Shown here piece after piece: positions 22,154 through 33,927 of a stretch of 64,000 nt of DNA (positions are counted from its first letter, which is position 1; every line of letters begins with the position of its first letter). The notes under the pieces are model-generated. The model was not told where the DNA came from. It did not search any database and saw only the letters and a program-made list of their open reading frames with translations. A program made the position numbers and the translations under genes. The DNA is from Thermothielavioides terrestris NRRL 8126 (Eukaryota > Ascomycota > Sordariomycetes > Sordariales > Chaetomiaceae). The DNA lies in contig NC_016457.1 of NCBI RefSeq assembly GCF_000226115.1, positions 6,820,001-6,884,000 on the forward strand. The letters run 5' to 3'.

Positions 22154-24916
22154 AATGCTCGGGGTCCGACGGGCGAGGCTCTCCTTGTTGAAAAAGGCCC
22201 GGCCAGCCACGGGAGCTGGGGGGTGTTGAAAGAAGGATGGTGTGTGGTATTCGTGGTATTCGCAATATCCCGGGCGTGTAAGGTAAGCGAGAGGCTCTTT
22301 TATCTACAATATACTAAGCAAAGGGGGGATCGTCCACGGGTGGGTTCCCGCCAGTGCCGAGCTGGATGGGGGTCGGGTCGGGGTAGGCTGCCGAGTAACA
22401 GCCACCCGAGAGGAAGGCAGGGCGCATCGAGGAGCAATATATTTTAGAAGCCAATCTCGACAACACGCCTTGGGTCCCTGGCTCGCGGTCCTGCACAAGC
22501 GATCCCGGCATCCCACAGCGCGGGTAGATATTACAAGGCGGGCTAGTGCAACCCGGGAGTGAGCTACTGCAGAGTGTGAGCTGTGAGCTGTGAGTCCGGT
22601 CGCGAGCACGAAGGCCCTTAGGGGGCCACATCCCGAGTCACACCCGGTCTGATCCCATGACGAAACAGCTCAGCGCAGGATTCCCACCGGTTGTGCCTGT
22701 CCAAGCCAGGCTCGGGAGCAGGCAACTTGGTTCCACGTGTGCCTAGGTAGCCACCGCAGCGGGTTGCCGTGGGTGCCACATCCGCAATCCCGTCGAGGAA
22801 GCTGGCGAGCACGCTGACGGCCGGCGCCCTCGGCTCGGCAAACGGTCTTGCTGGGGAGGTGTGAGGCGTGTGAGAGAGAGCGCGCGGCGCAAACCCACGT
22901 CATTTGGCGCGTCCCAGCAGCTGGACTGCACGAGGCGACGTTGGAACTGTATTGCCGGCCGGCAGGGGTGCACAACCTGGAAGGGTGGTGGGGCCGTGGA
23001 GCGCACCCGCTCACAGTGAGGGGGAGGGGCAGAAGGGCCCCAGTGATCCCCCCCCAATATCCATCGGCAGATGTCAGGTCCAATCGCTCGACGAAAGTCC
23101 CCCAACCAGCTCTGGGACACCCGCCAGGCCGGCCACGCGGTGGGGACGGCCTTGGCAGCCCGGATACTAGGAGCGAGCGCCAGCGCTGCGAGCGCCCTGG
23201 ATCGCTGACCCAGTCCCCCACATGGGCGTCCCGTTGGCTTGGGACTGTACATACAAGCTGCGGTTGCACCAGCGCGTTGTCGAATTCGTCAGTCAGGCTG
23301 TCAGCTGGTGGACGCCACCGGGCAGCATTCGGGCCCGGCACGGTGACGCCGTTGCTGTCAGGTTATTCTGGAAGCGGCGAGAAAGGATGCCAACGGGCGG
23401 CAGCAGGGAGTGCCAATTAGCATGGCAGCAAGCCCAACTCAACCCATCTTGTCCTGTCTTGTCCCGTTCGTCTGGCGTCTGCAAGTCCCCAATCCTCAAA
23501 ATCACAGCCCGACGAGAGCTGCCGACGCAAACCGCAATCCATGATATCAGCAAGCGCAACCAGCGCGCCAATCGCCAGCGCGGCGTCGCATCATCCAGGC
23601 AGCTCCGGACAGCGCATGGTCCCTAAAGTCTGGTGCCTGAAGAACATCGGATAGTGGAACTTCGGCAGAGCAGGGTAAGACCCAAGACCTGGGACGGCGC
23701 TCAACCACCCCAACGCAGATCCATGGACGTTCCAAGACCCCCCAAAAAACCGCCCACAGAAATCCCAACTCTCGCGTTTTTCGCGCTGACGGACGAAAAC
23801 GCGATGGAACGTTGTGTTAGCTCAATAGTTGGCAGACAAGTCCATCGACTGGAAGACAGTGAGTGAGTGGATCGAAGAGAGGCCGAAAACATGTGCCGAG
23901 AGCCGGGTTGAGTGGTCTGACTGCCTAGCCGCGCTGCAGCGCTGGAGGCTTGGAAGGGTTTTCGGCAGATGTTATTTGGACGCAAGGAGGATGATTATGT
24001 AAGACCTTACCACAGTACAGCGCTGGAGGACCCGTTTCCAACCCAAGGGGGGGAAGCAGGGAGGAAGCGAGCTAACGGCAGCAACCAACAACACGATGCT
24101 TGTGAAAGTGAAGAAAATCACCAGATGGGATTGGCAAGAGTCGGGGGGTTTGTGTGAGTGTCTTCCAACTAACAATGCCAGGTCTATCCTATTCCAAAGA
24201 GATGATGCATGGATACGGGCGAAAAAAGCAAACCCCTACACCGGGTGCCTGTTACGCCCGTGATGTCCCTCGCTGTCCCATGTCCCAGTCACAAGGTGAG
24301 ATGCAAAAGCCAACCGCTGTGCCAAGCAATCGGGTATACCGCAGTATGTATGGCCCGTGTACCAGAAAGAAAAATCAAGACAAAACGCCCTGCCTGCTGC
24401 CCTCCACGCCCAAGCCGCTCCGACCGATTCACCGTTCTCCTCCGAGATGCGGCCCAAGGTGCAACCCGCCGTGCGCCGCCGCGAACGTCTATGCTTCCGC
24501 CTCCGTTTCCTGGGCGCCGTCGCCCGACGGAGCGCGCCGGCAGGCGGGCTAGGGCGAGCCGCCGGGGGCGGGAGAGCAGATGATACGCCGCCGCCCGAGT
24601 CAGCCAGGGCAGAGGCAGGCGGGGCCGGCGCGGCCACCGGCGAGACGGCGTTCGGTTTCCCGGCAGCCATCTCAGGACCCGGGTAAGGCTCCGCCTCGAG
24701 GCTGTCGTGCCGCAGTCCAAAGGCCAGCTCGAGATCGGGCAAGAACAACGAGTTCGCACGGTGTACGAAGCGGCCGTGATCGTCGGTACCGACCGCAGCC
24801 TGCTTTACGGGCCGCCGGGGGCGAGGGGCCGCCGCCGCCGTCGAGGCAGACTCTTCGGCCACCGCCTCCGCGTCCGCCTCGGCGCCAGACGACAGACGAC
24901 GCGCGCCGGAACCTTC
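22154..24916. other. Intergenic region between the P450 and NPC1 genes
   Basis: About 2.8 kb separates the P450 start from the NPC1 stop, both on the minus strand. No gene is supported. The half nearest NPC1 (24236-24916) is GC-rich and stays open in the NPC1 frame after the stop codon, as described in the findings. The rest contains the P450 promoter. Open frames at 22600-23600 on both strands lack motifs. Confidence 0.4.
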
Positions 24917-27900
24917 CTAATCCTCCTCTTCCGAGTCGGTATCGCCATCGGGCATCAGCGCGCGGTACCGCCTGCTGGCGAGGTCCTCCTCCAGGCCGCC
25001 CTCGCTCTCCGGGTCGACGTAGCCCTCGCCGCCGAGCAGCGACAGGGCGACGGGCAGGAAGACGAGCGCGTGGGTGGCCGCGAACGCGACCAGCGCGACC
25101 CACACGCGGAAGTAGTAGATCTCGAAGATCTTGCTGCGCGTGAAGGCCAGCACGGCGACGCCGAGGATCTTGGTGACGGTGATGCCCGAGAAGACGCTGC
25201 CGCCGACGTTGGCGAGCGCGGTCCACGCGCGCGCGTCGCGGCCGCGGAACCGGTTCCGGGCGCGCTCCATGAACGTGCGCGAGGGAAACATGAAGGCGCG
25301 CGCGACGTGCGCGCAGAACTCGACCGCGATGCCGACGCAGATGATGAGGTTGACCAGCGAAACCGCGTTGAGGCTGACGCGCATGACCGCCATCGCGCCG
25401 AGGATGTCGACCAGCGCCATGGCCACCGTGGCGGTGACCACGGCCGCGGTGAGCAGCGAGCCGAGCAGCACCGTTGAGACGACGAAGACGATGGCGCCGG
25501 CGGAGCCGAGCAGTGTCGCCGTCAGCGAAACGATGGTCGCGTACTGGTCGAAGAAGATGTAGAAGACCGAGTACGGGAACACGTCGAGGCCCGTGCTGGC
25601 GCTGACGTCGTTGGCGATGCGCCGCGCCGAGGCGTAGGCTTTGATGAAGTCTTGCTGGCTGCGGAGGGGCGAGTGGGTGGTGCGGAAGTGGCTGGCGAGG
25701 ATGGTATCGCGAGCCGAGTCGACAACGACGGCGCTGCCATATGAGGCTTGTCCAGCGAGGGGGCAGTCCTCGTTGGTCGGAGAGGTAAGGAATCTGTTCA
25801 GGTATCGGACAAACTCGTCGCCTTCGGGCATGCCGGACAAGGTGATGTTCCACGCCGGATCCCGCCTCCAGAAGCAAGGCTTGCGCCCGTCAACGCAGCA
25901 CGCCTCGTTGTCGGGATTGAGCCACTGGAAGAAGTCGTCCAGCCAGCCGGCGGTCGGCGATGAGATGTAGGACACCTCCTCACGCTTGCGCTCCTGCTCG
26001 AGAATATTCGTGAGCGACAGCTGCTGGCACGAGGTGAACCGCGAGCAGATCTTCTGCTGCTGCTCCCGCTGAGTAGCATTGAACTCGCGCGTGACGAAGT
26101 AGACGGGCGGGCCAGCATCAAAGTAATCGTAGAGATCGTTGAAGTACGGGATCAGGTACGAATCGTCGGGAATCGCAACGCGCTGATCCAACCCAAGCTC
26201 GACCTCGGGCAGCAAAGCCACAGCAGCGGCGAAGACGCCGAGAAAGATGGCAACGACGGCGGCCTTGGTCTTTTTTCCCAGCAGTCTCGGGGCATACGTC
26301 TTGCGAATGAACTGCTGAAGCATGGTCTCGGCCGGCGCGTCATAGTACCGAGCGCCGCTGCTCCCGCCGCTGCCGTTCAGGTGTATCCGCGCCGACTTAA
26401 CTTGCACGCAGGGGAAGCAGTCCGCCCTGGCGTCCTCGACTCGGATCTGGTTGAGCGTGAGGACCGAGACAAACATGGTCACCTGGAGAACGGCGTTGAT
26501 GAGCACGGCTCCGGCCGCATAGACGGCGAAATTGCGCACCGCCGGCATGCCGACAAAGGCACCCAGCGCAAAGCAGATGGTCTCGGTGATGGCCGAGAAG
26601 AGAATCGAGGGACCCATCCGGCCAAGCGCCCTGGAGATTCTGACCTCGACCACATCGTCCGGGTGGCTGATGTTCACGCGCTCGAACTCGTGGACGATGA
26701 GGAAGATGTTGTCGACGCCCACGGCCAGCACGATGAAGGGAATGACGTCGACGATGATGAGGGTCGCCCTCAGGCCGAACCATGAGAAGAGGCCAATGGA
26801 CGCCGTGATGGACATCAGGACGATGAGAATGCCCACCACGCCCAAGGTAAACTTGCTCTCGACCAGCGCGATGGCCGGGTTGCGAACGAAGTCCCGGAAC
26901 GACAGCGTCGTGGACCCCAGCGCAATCGACGCGTACAGAAACATGATGATGTAGCTGACGACGATGATCTTGGCATCCGTGTTCGTGGACTTGTTGAGCT
27001 CCTGCTCCAAGCTGATCTCGGTCGAGAAGGACAGCCTAAGATTGCGCTCTTTGGCCTCGTCTTGAAGTGCCAGCAGCCGGATTTTGAGAGACTCCTCCCA
27101 GTCCATCGCACGGTCCAGCTCGGGTGATCCCTCTTGGTAGTTATTCAAGACCCAAGTAACCGTCATGGCCGTTGCCTCGGCAGGGTCCCCGGACTCGTCG
27201 TAGCCTCCAAGAATCATATTGGGCTCTAGCGGCTGGCCATACTCGGGCCGGCAGCTGACGGGCGAGTCAGCACACTCCCGCAGCTTGTCCTTCCAGCCGT
27301 CCGGATCAACCGCATCAGGGTCATCTTGGAAATACGCCGAGACTGACTGCACAACGCAAGCGTCGCCAGTCGGCTTGAGGCAGAGATCCTGAAGCTTGCG
27401 CCCATATCTGTTGCCTCTGAGGTTTCGTATTTCCTTTTCGACGCCCATCCACCAGAGGAGTGTTTCGTAGCTCAAGACCGGGCCCGGGGCCGAAGAGTTC
27501 AGATCGTTGACCAAAAAGACCTTCTCGGTCCGGTAGAACGGGCCAAAATTGGAGTCGAAGAAGGCTTTTTCCTGGGCCGCTGGAGACGCTGGGCTAACCC
27601 ACAAGCGAGCCGGGTCCTTCTCGATCTCGAAGTGAAACCAGCCGGCACTGAGAAGAAGCACGGCGAGAAAGGTGCTCCCAATGGTCAGGGCCGGAAATCT
27701 CGCCGCCGCGTGGCCCAGCCGCGAAAAGGCGGCGTCACACCAGGTGTTGACGACATACGTGTTCTGCGGCCGGTCGAACATGGCCCCGTTCTCGGTAAGA
27801 TCGCCCTCGTCCTCGTCGTCGCTCGGCGCCGCATCCGTGAGCAGCCTCAACCGCTCGCCCCTGCGCTTCGCATGCCGGCTCCAGACATATCGGCCGGCGA

Positions 27901-28765
27901 CTGCGGTGGCACACAGGAACAGCAGCACGCCGTACGTCAGGATCGACGCGAACGACAAACATGGGAGGACGCCGACGTGGCACGACCCGGCCTCCTCGAT
28001 AGCTGGGAGTTCGGGGCAGACGGCGGGGCAGTCGATGCAGGCGCAGCGGAAGTTGGGGTCCTCGTCGTTGCACTTCTTCGGCGTCATCGGCAGGGGCTTC
28101 ATGCTAGGCTCGGGATAGCTGGCGGGGAAGTTCATCTGGAACGGCGAGCCTCCGAAACGCTCCTGGCCCAGGAACTTGAGCAACTGCGTGTGGTTCTTGG
28201 CGCCGCCGCCAATCAAGTCCATCGCCCTCGAGTTTGTCGGGCCAAACTTGACGTCCTTGCAGCTGCTGTAGAAGCCCGAGCCGTACTCCTCGGATATCAG
28301 CTGGTCGAGCTCCGTCACCAGTGTCTTCCCGTTCTTTTGCATCGTCTTCGTCACGTTGACAAACAGCGACTGGTCCGGCGAGCAGGTGAAGGTGCAGAAC
28401 ATGTTGAAGAAGTTTTCCTTGCACGCAGGACATGACGATATGATCTGGTTGGCCGTCTGGAGGTTGGACTTGAGCGCATCGACCTGCTCGGCGTTGCAGC
28501 AGACGGGGCCGTCAGCCCATTTCGGGCCGCAGAGCTCGGTGAGCTGCTGGCGCAGCTTGGCGTCGGGCTCCTCGGCAGGGCCGTTGTCGACGCAGGGCAG
28601 CTGACTGCCGAAGAAGCTCTTGGAGCCGCAGTGGCCGCGGATCGCGCAGCGGCCGGGTTCGTGTATCGGCGTGTACGCGACGGCGGCAACAGGCTCGAGC
28701 TCAAGCGCCGCCAGCAGCAGCCGCAGGAGCCCGGCCGATGCGGCAAGCCTCGGCAGCTTCGTCAT
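24917..28765 (-). CDS. NCR1: Niemann-Pick C1 sterol transporter homologue (Ncr1)
   Basis: An intronless gene of 1282 residues, matching NPC1/Ncr1 length. A hydrophobic signal peptide (LLRLLLAALELEPVAAVAYT) precedes the Cys-rich sterol-binding N-terminal domain, with CAIRGHCGSKSFFG and CPACKENFFNMFCTFTCSPD. A transmembrane segment and a long luminal domain follow. The sterol-sensing domain is about residues 600-780 and includes VVSYIIMFLYASIALG, GILIVLMSITASIGLFSWFG and VIPFIVLAVGVDNIFLIVHE. A second luminal domain and a second multi-helix bundle precede an acidic tail, DGDTDSEEED. The protein moves sterols or sphingolipids across the vacuolar glycocalyx and membrane. The start is the ATG at 28765; the frame extends four more codons upstream without another ATG. 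The family assignment is certain. Confidence 0.96.
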   Translation of the reverse strand: MTKLPRLAASAGLLRLLLAALELEPVAAVAYTPIHEPGRCAIRGHCGSKSFFGSQLPCVDNGPAEEPDAKLRQQLTELCGPKWADGPVCCNAEQVDALKSNLQTANQIISSCPACKENFFNMFCTFTCSPDQSLFVNVTKTMQKNGKTLVTELDQLISEEYGSGFYSSCKDVKFGPTNSRAMDLIGGGAKNHTQLLKFLGQERFGGSPFQMNFPASYPEPSMKPLPMTPKKCNDEDPNFRCACIDCPAVCPELPAIEEAGSCHVGVLPCLSFASILTYGVLLFLCATAVAGRYVWSRHAKRRGERLRLLTDAAPSDDEDEGDLTENGAMFDRPQNTYVVNTWCDAAFSRLGHAAARFPALTIGSTFLAVLLLSAGWFHFEIEKDPARLWVSPASPAAQEKAFFDSNFGPFYRTEKVFLVNDLNSSAPGPVLSYETLLWWMGVEKEIRNLRGNRYGRKLQDLCLKPTGDACVVQSVSAYFQDDPDAVDPDGWKDKLRECADSPVSCRPEYGQPLEPNMILGGYDESGDPAEATAMTVTWVLNNYQEGSPELDRAMDWEESLKIRLLALQDEAKERNLRLSFSTEISLEQELNKSTNTDAKIIVVSYIIMFLYASIALGSTTLSFRDFVRNPAIALVESKFTLGVVGILIVLMSITASIGLFSWFGLRATLIIVDVIPFIVLAVGVDNIFLIVHEFERVNISHPDDVVEVRISRALGRMGPSILFSAITETICFALGAFVGMPAVRNFAVYAAGAVLINAVLQVTMFVSVLTLNQIRVEDARADCFPCVQVKSARIHLNGSGGSSGARYYDAPAETMLQQFIRKTYAPRLLGKKTKAAVVAIFLGVFAAAVALLPEVELGLDQRVAIPDDSYLIPYFNDLYDYFDAGPPVYFVTREFNATQREQQQKICSRFTSCQQLSLTNILEQERKREEVSYISSPTAGWLDDFFQWLNPDNEACCVDGRKPCFWRRDPAWNITLSGMPEGDEFVRYLNRFLTSPTNEDCPLAGQASYGSAVVVDSARDTILASHFRTTHSPLRSQQDFIKAYASARRIANDVSASTGLDVFPYSVFYIFFDQYATIVSLTATLLGSAGAIVFVVSTVLLGSLLTAAVVTATVAMALVDILGAMAVMRVSLNAVSLVNLIICVGIAVEFCAHVARAFMFPSRTFMERARNRFRGRDARAWTALANVGGSVFSGITVTKILGVAVLAFTRSKIFEIYYFRVWVALVAFAATHALVFLPVALSLLGGEGYVDPESEGGLEEDLASRRYRALMPDGDTDSEEED

Positions 28766-29570
28766 GGTCGACAACACAGCCGCTCAAGCGGCGCGACCGG
28801 CGAGGAGTGTTCGATAACTGGTTGATGCGTAGGCGAGTCGATGCTCTGATTCAAAGATAAAAAAGCAGGAAAGGAAAGCCCGCTTAGGGTTGGGATACGG
28901 GACTGGATGGTGTTCGATGTTGGGCCGACGTTGGCGGTGGGCATGCTCTGCGACAGTGGCGACCAGGCGACCGCCTGCCTGGCTTGGCGTCGCTGGGTAT
29001 GCCGTCATGCATCACGTTCGCCCACCCAGGGACTCACAGAAACCGGCTCGCTGATTGGTGAACTCTCCGGGGTACTCACAGGTCCGTTCCTGAGATCCGT
29101 TTGGCTCCTTCCAGTTTCGGGTGGCTGGGCACGGGGGTTGCACATTGGATCTTCAAACCAATGCCGCAGACACTGCTGAAAGCAGCAAAAGTGCGGTTTA
29201 CCCCGTGCGCCACGTACGGAGTAAACAGCAGATTCCTGATCATTCAAGTTCATGTCTATCCCGCGCTACCGGCGGTTTACCGCTTCGACTCTAGGGAATA
29301 ACGTTATCGTCCTCTTCATTGGACCGCAAACCCGTTTACCCCGACGGTGCCCTCTAGTCCAGCGCCGCCCATGCAACCGACAACTGAAATGCAAGACTGT
29401 CTCCGAACATGATGGGTATCTCGACAAAATGGCATCTCTCCTGATGCGCAACATATCCCAACAACCACGGACCAGCGCCCAAACAAAAAGCGGGCATCCT
29501 GGCCAGATTCGGACCCCCTGAACTCCACAAACACCGAGAATGCCAACACCCGAGCAGAACTGTCATGACT
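28766..29570. other. Intergenic region, no gene seen
   Basis: This lies between the NPC1 start and the 3' end of the CUE-Smr gene. It presumably holds the NPC1 promoter. No ORF or RNA gene is supported. Confidence 0.4.
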
Positions 29571-31130
29571 TCAAACCCTGCCCGTCACATAGAAACTCCC
29601 CGTCAACGTCTCAACCTTCCACCCATCATTCTTGAGGTATGCCCCGATAGCTTGCCGCAGCCGAGACACGCCGCCCGCGCTGTGCTTCCCCACGCCGGTA
29701 ACAACAGTGAAGCCGTTCTGCTTCGCCAGCGCCTTGCGGTTCTCTCCGAGACCCTCCCACCAAGCCCAGACGCGCTGCTTGGCGATGCGTACTCCATCCA
29801 TAACGAAGACGCCGTGGAGATCAAGCATTGAGTCGGTGCTTTGCTGAGCCACGTGTGCCTCGGCCATGAGCGACGCTTGCGCCGAAAACGCGCGGGCTTC
29901 CTCCCTGGCCCGCTCGGTGTAGACCGCGGCGCCTTGTCGACCGAGAGGACCCATTCGGCGGAGGGCTGCGGCCGCGCGCAGGTTGGCGGCGCCGAGATCG
30001 GTGGCGGGCAACGCCGCCGGGGAACTTGCCGGAAGAGACGCGCGATCCGGCGGGGGAAGCCGCGGCGTTGAGCTTGGGCTTCGGGAACCAGTCGGCCGGA
30101 CAAAGTCTTTGGCCCCCTCAAGTTCTCCATCGTCCACCGTGGGCGATATGGCCTTGTAGTTGACCACAACCGTCTGCTTCTTGCCCTTCCGCTGTCCTGT
30201 TCCTTTTCCCTTGTGAGCGCGAGTGGCTCTGGTGTTGGAAGGCTGCCGATTCTCTTCTTCCGGACTGAAGAAGTCGTCAACCCCCTTGGGAAGAGCACCT
30301 GATTCCTGGAGGTGTTGGCGGTTGAGAAGCTCGTCGAGCGCCCGCCCGAGATCCCCAGCACATTGCTTGAGTATGAATCTGAGGGTGTGGTCTTGGAATA
30401 CGCTGTTGAAGACCAGCTTGAGTTCCTGTATCTTCTCCTCGTCACTCAGGTTGGACTTCTCGGTGAGTCGCTGGTTCTCGAACTGGTCTGAGAACTCGGA
30501 GATCGTGGTCGCACGGTCTCCTGAGGACTCGATTCCAGTGCGGCTGGCAGTTGTCTCGTCTAGCTGTAGCCCCTGCAGTTCAGCCAAGCTGCCGAGCCCC
30601 GACGGGTCAAAGCCACTGTCTGCTTCTTCCCGTGCGGGCTCGGCCAGCTGGTTCAGGACATCTCGGATTTCTGTGTAGTCCTGAACAACGTCTCGCTCGT
30701 TGGCGATCAGAACGATGAGGGACTCGTCCAGGACCGACCGAAATTCCTCCTAACATGACGATGTCAGCAAAAACATGTGCCTGCATGCATATTTCAATGT
30801 AAATGGGAGCTGACGTTGATCCAAAACGTTGCACCCTTCTTTTGCAAGGAATGAGGGCTCCTTGTTATTGGAAGATCTGGTGAGTTGCTCGGGCCACAGT
30901 CTAGCGGCGATGATAGCAATTCCGCGAGCATCTCATACCTGGAAAGTCCCAAAGATTTCGTGGCACATGATTGTGGAAGTCTTCGGTCGGAAGCAGGGGT
31001 GGGGTACAGGGGAAGGGGAGAGGGGGAGAGAGGAGAGGGGGACGTTAACGGAAAGGTTACTCACAATCAGTCTCTTGAGGTTTTGCTCGGCGACATCCGC
31101 GTCGACCCCCGTCGCACAAGGGGCAGTCAT
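29571..31130 (-). CDS. CUE-like and Smr-domain protein (Cue2-like putative endonuclease)
   Basis: Exon 1 (31130-31065) encodes MTAPCATGVDADVAEQNLKR plus LI. It joins in phase to exon 2 (30749-29571), giving 414 residues. Residues about 105-140 resemble a CUE fold (LKLVFNSVFQDHTLRF, then CAGDLGRALDELLN). A basic linker (HKGKGTGQRKGKKQ) follows. The C-terminal Smr domain starts with the D-x-H motif LDLHGVFVMDG and has TVVTGVGKHSAGGVSRLRQA. Smr domains are nucleases; yeast Cue2, with the same CUE-Smr order, cuts mRNA at collided ribosomes in no-go decay. The intron is 315 bp, long for this genome. Within it, a phase-0 stretch TSTIMCHEIFGTFQ followed by a GTATGA donor near 30950 could be an extra exon. 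The general identity is solid; the exact N-terminus is less so. Confidence 0.8.
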
Positions 31131-33927
31131 CCCCGGCCTGTTCTCTCTTATCCTGCTTTTAAACGATGTGAAAGCACGTCTCTTGAGGTGCGGAGATGAA
31201 TATAGCTGGCGAAAAACGTGGAGGGCTGAACAGACAACGACATCGTGGAATGAGGTGAAGTTGGGTTGCTCAGGTTCAGGACACTCGCCAGTGGGAAGTG
31301 CCTGGTTGGGAAAGGAAAAGGGCGCTCGGACCAGCCGGTGCAGTGGAGAGTCACAGGCCCCAAATGCCAGAACCTCACACAATGAAGTGCCTTCCGGCAG
31401 GCATGTGCACATCGATGCAAAGCAATGTGCGTCATGCTGGCGATTGTGCTCCCAGTATGTGATCCAGGAAGGCCGACGGCCGTCTCAGCCATTGTAAACG
31501 ACGATGATGTGGACTAGGGATTTCGTGTAAAAGTTGGAACTGGTGGCTCTTTTCTTGCCTTCATGCCTTTCCCTTTCCTCACGACCAGACATCGCCGATG
31601 ACTTGTGGCTTCGACCAAGCTGTCTTCCAGGTTTTAAAAGACAACATATGCACATAGTGGTCCTCACCTCCTGGAGTTGACATTTCTGGCACTCCTAGGT
31701 GACCATGCTAGCATCATGGACGTAATGCCAGCTTCTCAACTCTAAGCACCTAACATTAAGTGAGAATGGTGGAATGAAGAAGACCCTGTTGCGTCGAAAG
31801 CAGCTGGCAAAATAACCCAGCTGGAGGCTTTCGCTGCACGCTCCCATGCAACACAGCGGGCGGCAGCAGAGGGGCTACGCGAGATGCATGGACGAGGTCT
31901 AGTTTCACTATTGGCTGCCAAGAGGGGGTGAATCGGTGAATCATGCAGCGGGAGCATGACCAGCGCATAATGCAACCATTATTCAGTAAACTTGTGACAG
32001 CCAGCCGATTTGTTTGGACAGCGAACGACAGGAGTTCCACTCAGCGAAGTTAATAGCTTGACGTTGCCGCCAAGTCAGGCTGCATTTCACTGAGTTGGGC
32101 AGGCAGTCATCGCCTGGTTCTAGTTGTAGAAGATTAACAAGGAGTTGAAGTTCTAGAATGAACAAACACAGCAAATTACGGAATATCCGTCCACTAGGTA
32201 AGCCTGATATGATAGCAAGGTGGGGCTCGGACCCATCCAACGGTCCGCTGGCCTATTGAGCCGTGATAAACTGCGGAAGTACGGAATACTTCTGTGCAGA
32301 AGTTTCCAGGGTCGTCGTTAAAGAGGTCCCGCCAAGACTAATTTCGGAGACTGCCGCTTACAAGTATTTACAATCGCCACGGGGTAAGCGGGGCCGCGAC
32401 GACTTCGAGCAACATCAACAACGAAGAATCGCAAAGACTCGTAGCAACAACTTTACGAAACCTCAACCAAATCGAAAAAAAAGAAAACGAAGTTAACCCG
32501 TATCCTAACCTTAACCCATATCCTAACCTTGACCTAAACCCTAACTAGCGGGGGGCTAGCGCCGCCCCTGTACCCCTAGCGAATTAACCGCTTGGCGATA
32601 GTGTGAACGCCTTGGCGATCGGGGTTGCGTAAAAACGTTGTAAAAACATTGCCGACAATTGGCCGAAATTAGTCTTGGCGGGACCTCTTTAACGTCTACC
32701 GTTTCCAGCCCGCCCTCCAATGCTGGATGCATTGATGATCGGTGTAAATCGAGATGGCCAGCCCGGTTTTCCCGCGCTGAAAGAAACAGGCTTGTTGATC
32801 ACGGAGATCAGCGAGTACAACTCGAGTCGGGCCACGGAATGTCATCGAAACAGTGGGAGGTGGAACTGCCCTACAACATCCGTACTGAGTACCATCCTCA
32901 AAGGAGGAAGGGGAGCCCCCGGCGGTTGAAGCCAACAGGCCAAACAAAGAAGTGAAAATGTGCTTCATCGAAATGATATAGGATTCAGCAAGCCCTTGCT
33001 CAATCTCTCTTCCAGACACAGTAGATGAGCTCCTCGTTTTAGCGTGGAGCGCACTGTTTTTCTCATGGCCATAGTTTTGTATAGTTCATGCATTTATTTT
33101 TCCACTGTGGTATGCTTCTGATGGTCGATGAGTCGAAAATGGGCCAAAACTTGGAAGCCACAGACCCAAATTCAGCACAACGCGCACCCCTGCATATGAC
33201 GGGGCCACTGCAGTGGCTTCGCTAACGCAGGCCAGGGGTCCAGGGGGGTGCGCCTGATCTCGACCGCCCGAACTCCCGAAAGGGCAGCCCCCTCAACAGG
33301 AGAAGACGCCATCCTGGCAATCTGTGCCTCTCTGTGCCTGCGCCTGGAGACGGCCGTGTGTGCAAGACACACCTGCGCCTTTGCAGCACGCCGGGCCTTA
33401 ACTAACGCAACCCCGGAGCGCAGCAGCAGCAGAAAGCTCGGCGGCAGAGTTGTTCCGTATAGTTATACGGCTTATCCATACATTACGCCAGGTCTTGTTC
33501 ATCCCGAGCAACACCAGCCTCCAACGCGCAGTGAGACGTTGCGCCGAAACGCCCCGTGTCCCGTGTCCCGGTCTGCCCCGTCCTCCCTCCTTCATGGCTA
33601 GCTGAACGAGATTCATCCCACGGTCCCCGCCGCCGCCACTGTTCTCCCGCGTACCCGGCCTACCTTCTCGTGACCGCCCAGCCGCCGACCCGCCGGACCC
33701 TCGAGGGCCACACCCCCCTCCGACCGCAGACGCCGAGAGAAACGCAACGGCAACAACCCCCGATCCCCACCCCACCCCGGTCCTGACCAGGCCAGAGCGT
33801 GTCACCTTCCCGCCCATGATACGCACGCGGCGCAACACTTCTCTCCTTCGATCCGCCGCTGCCAAAACAAAACACGCCGCTCGTTGTCGACTCTAGCTTC
33901 GTGCCGAGGCCCAATACAAAGGGCTCG
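31131..33927. other. Intergenic region containing MITE copy B
   Basis: A 2.8 kb spacer between the divergent starts of the CUE-Smr gene and the Zds1-like gene. The only structured feature is the MITE at 32317-32693. The segment 33540-33920 is C-rich and probably the Zds1-like promoter and leader. Scattered ORFs lack motifs. Confidence 0.45.
32317..32693. mobile_element. MITE copy B (inverted relative to copy A)
   Basis: A 377 bp element with the same perfect 31 bp terminal inverted repeats as the element at 17993-18377. It is flanked by a direct 3 bp duplication GTC (32314-32316 and 32694-32696). The 150 bp next to its right end match, in reverse complement, the left end of copy A almost exactly. 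The middle differs more and holds CCTAACCTTAACCC-type telomere-like words at about 32505-32550. No ORF of transposase type is present. Confidence 0.85.

Noticed and set aside
22618..23626. Several overlapping ORFs between the P450 and NPC1 genes
   Set aside because: They overlap on both strands with no motif or splice support.
24672..25877. Long minus-strand ORF of 401 codons overlapping NPC1
   Set aside because: It is a shadow frame of the NPC1 gene, rich in Arg and His because of GC-rich codons in another phase.
20247..28765. A secondary-metabolite or sterol gene cluster formed by the P450 and NPC1 genes
   Set aside because: They are separated by 2.8 kb, no backbone enzyme is present, and their roles are unrelated as far as can be told.
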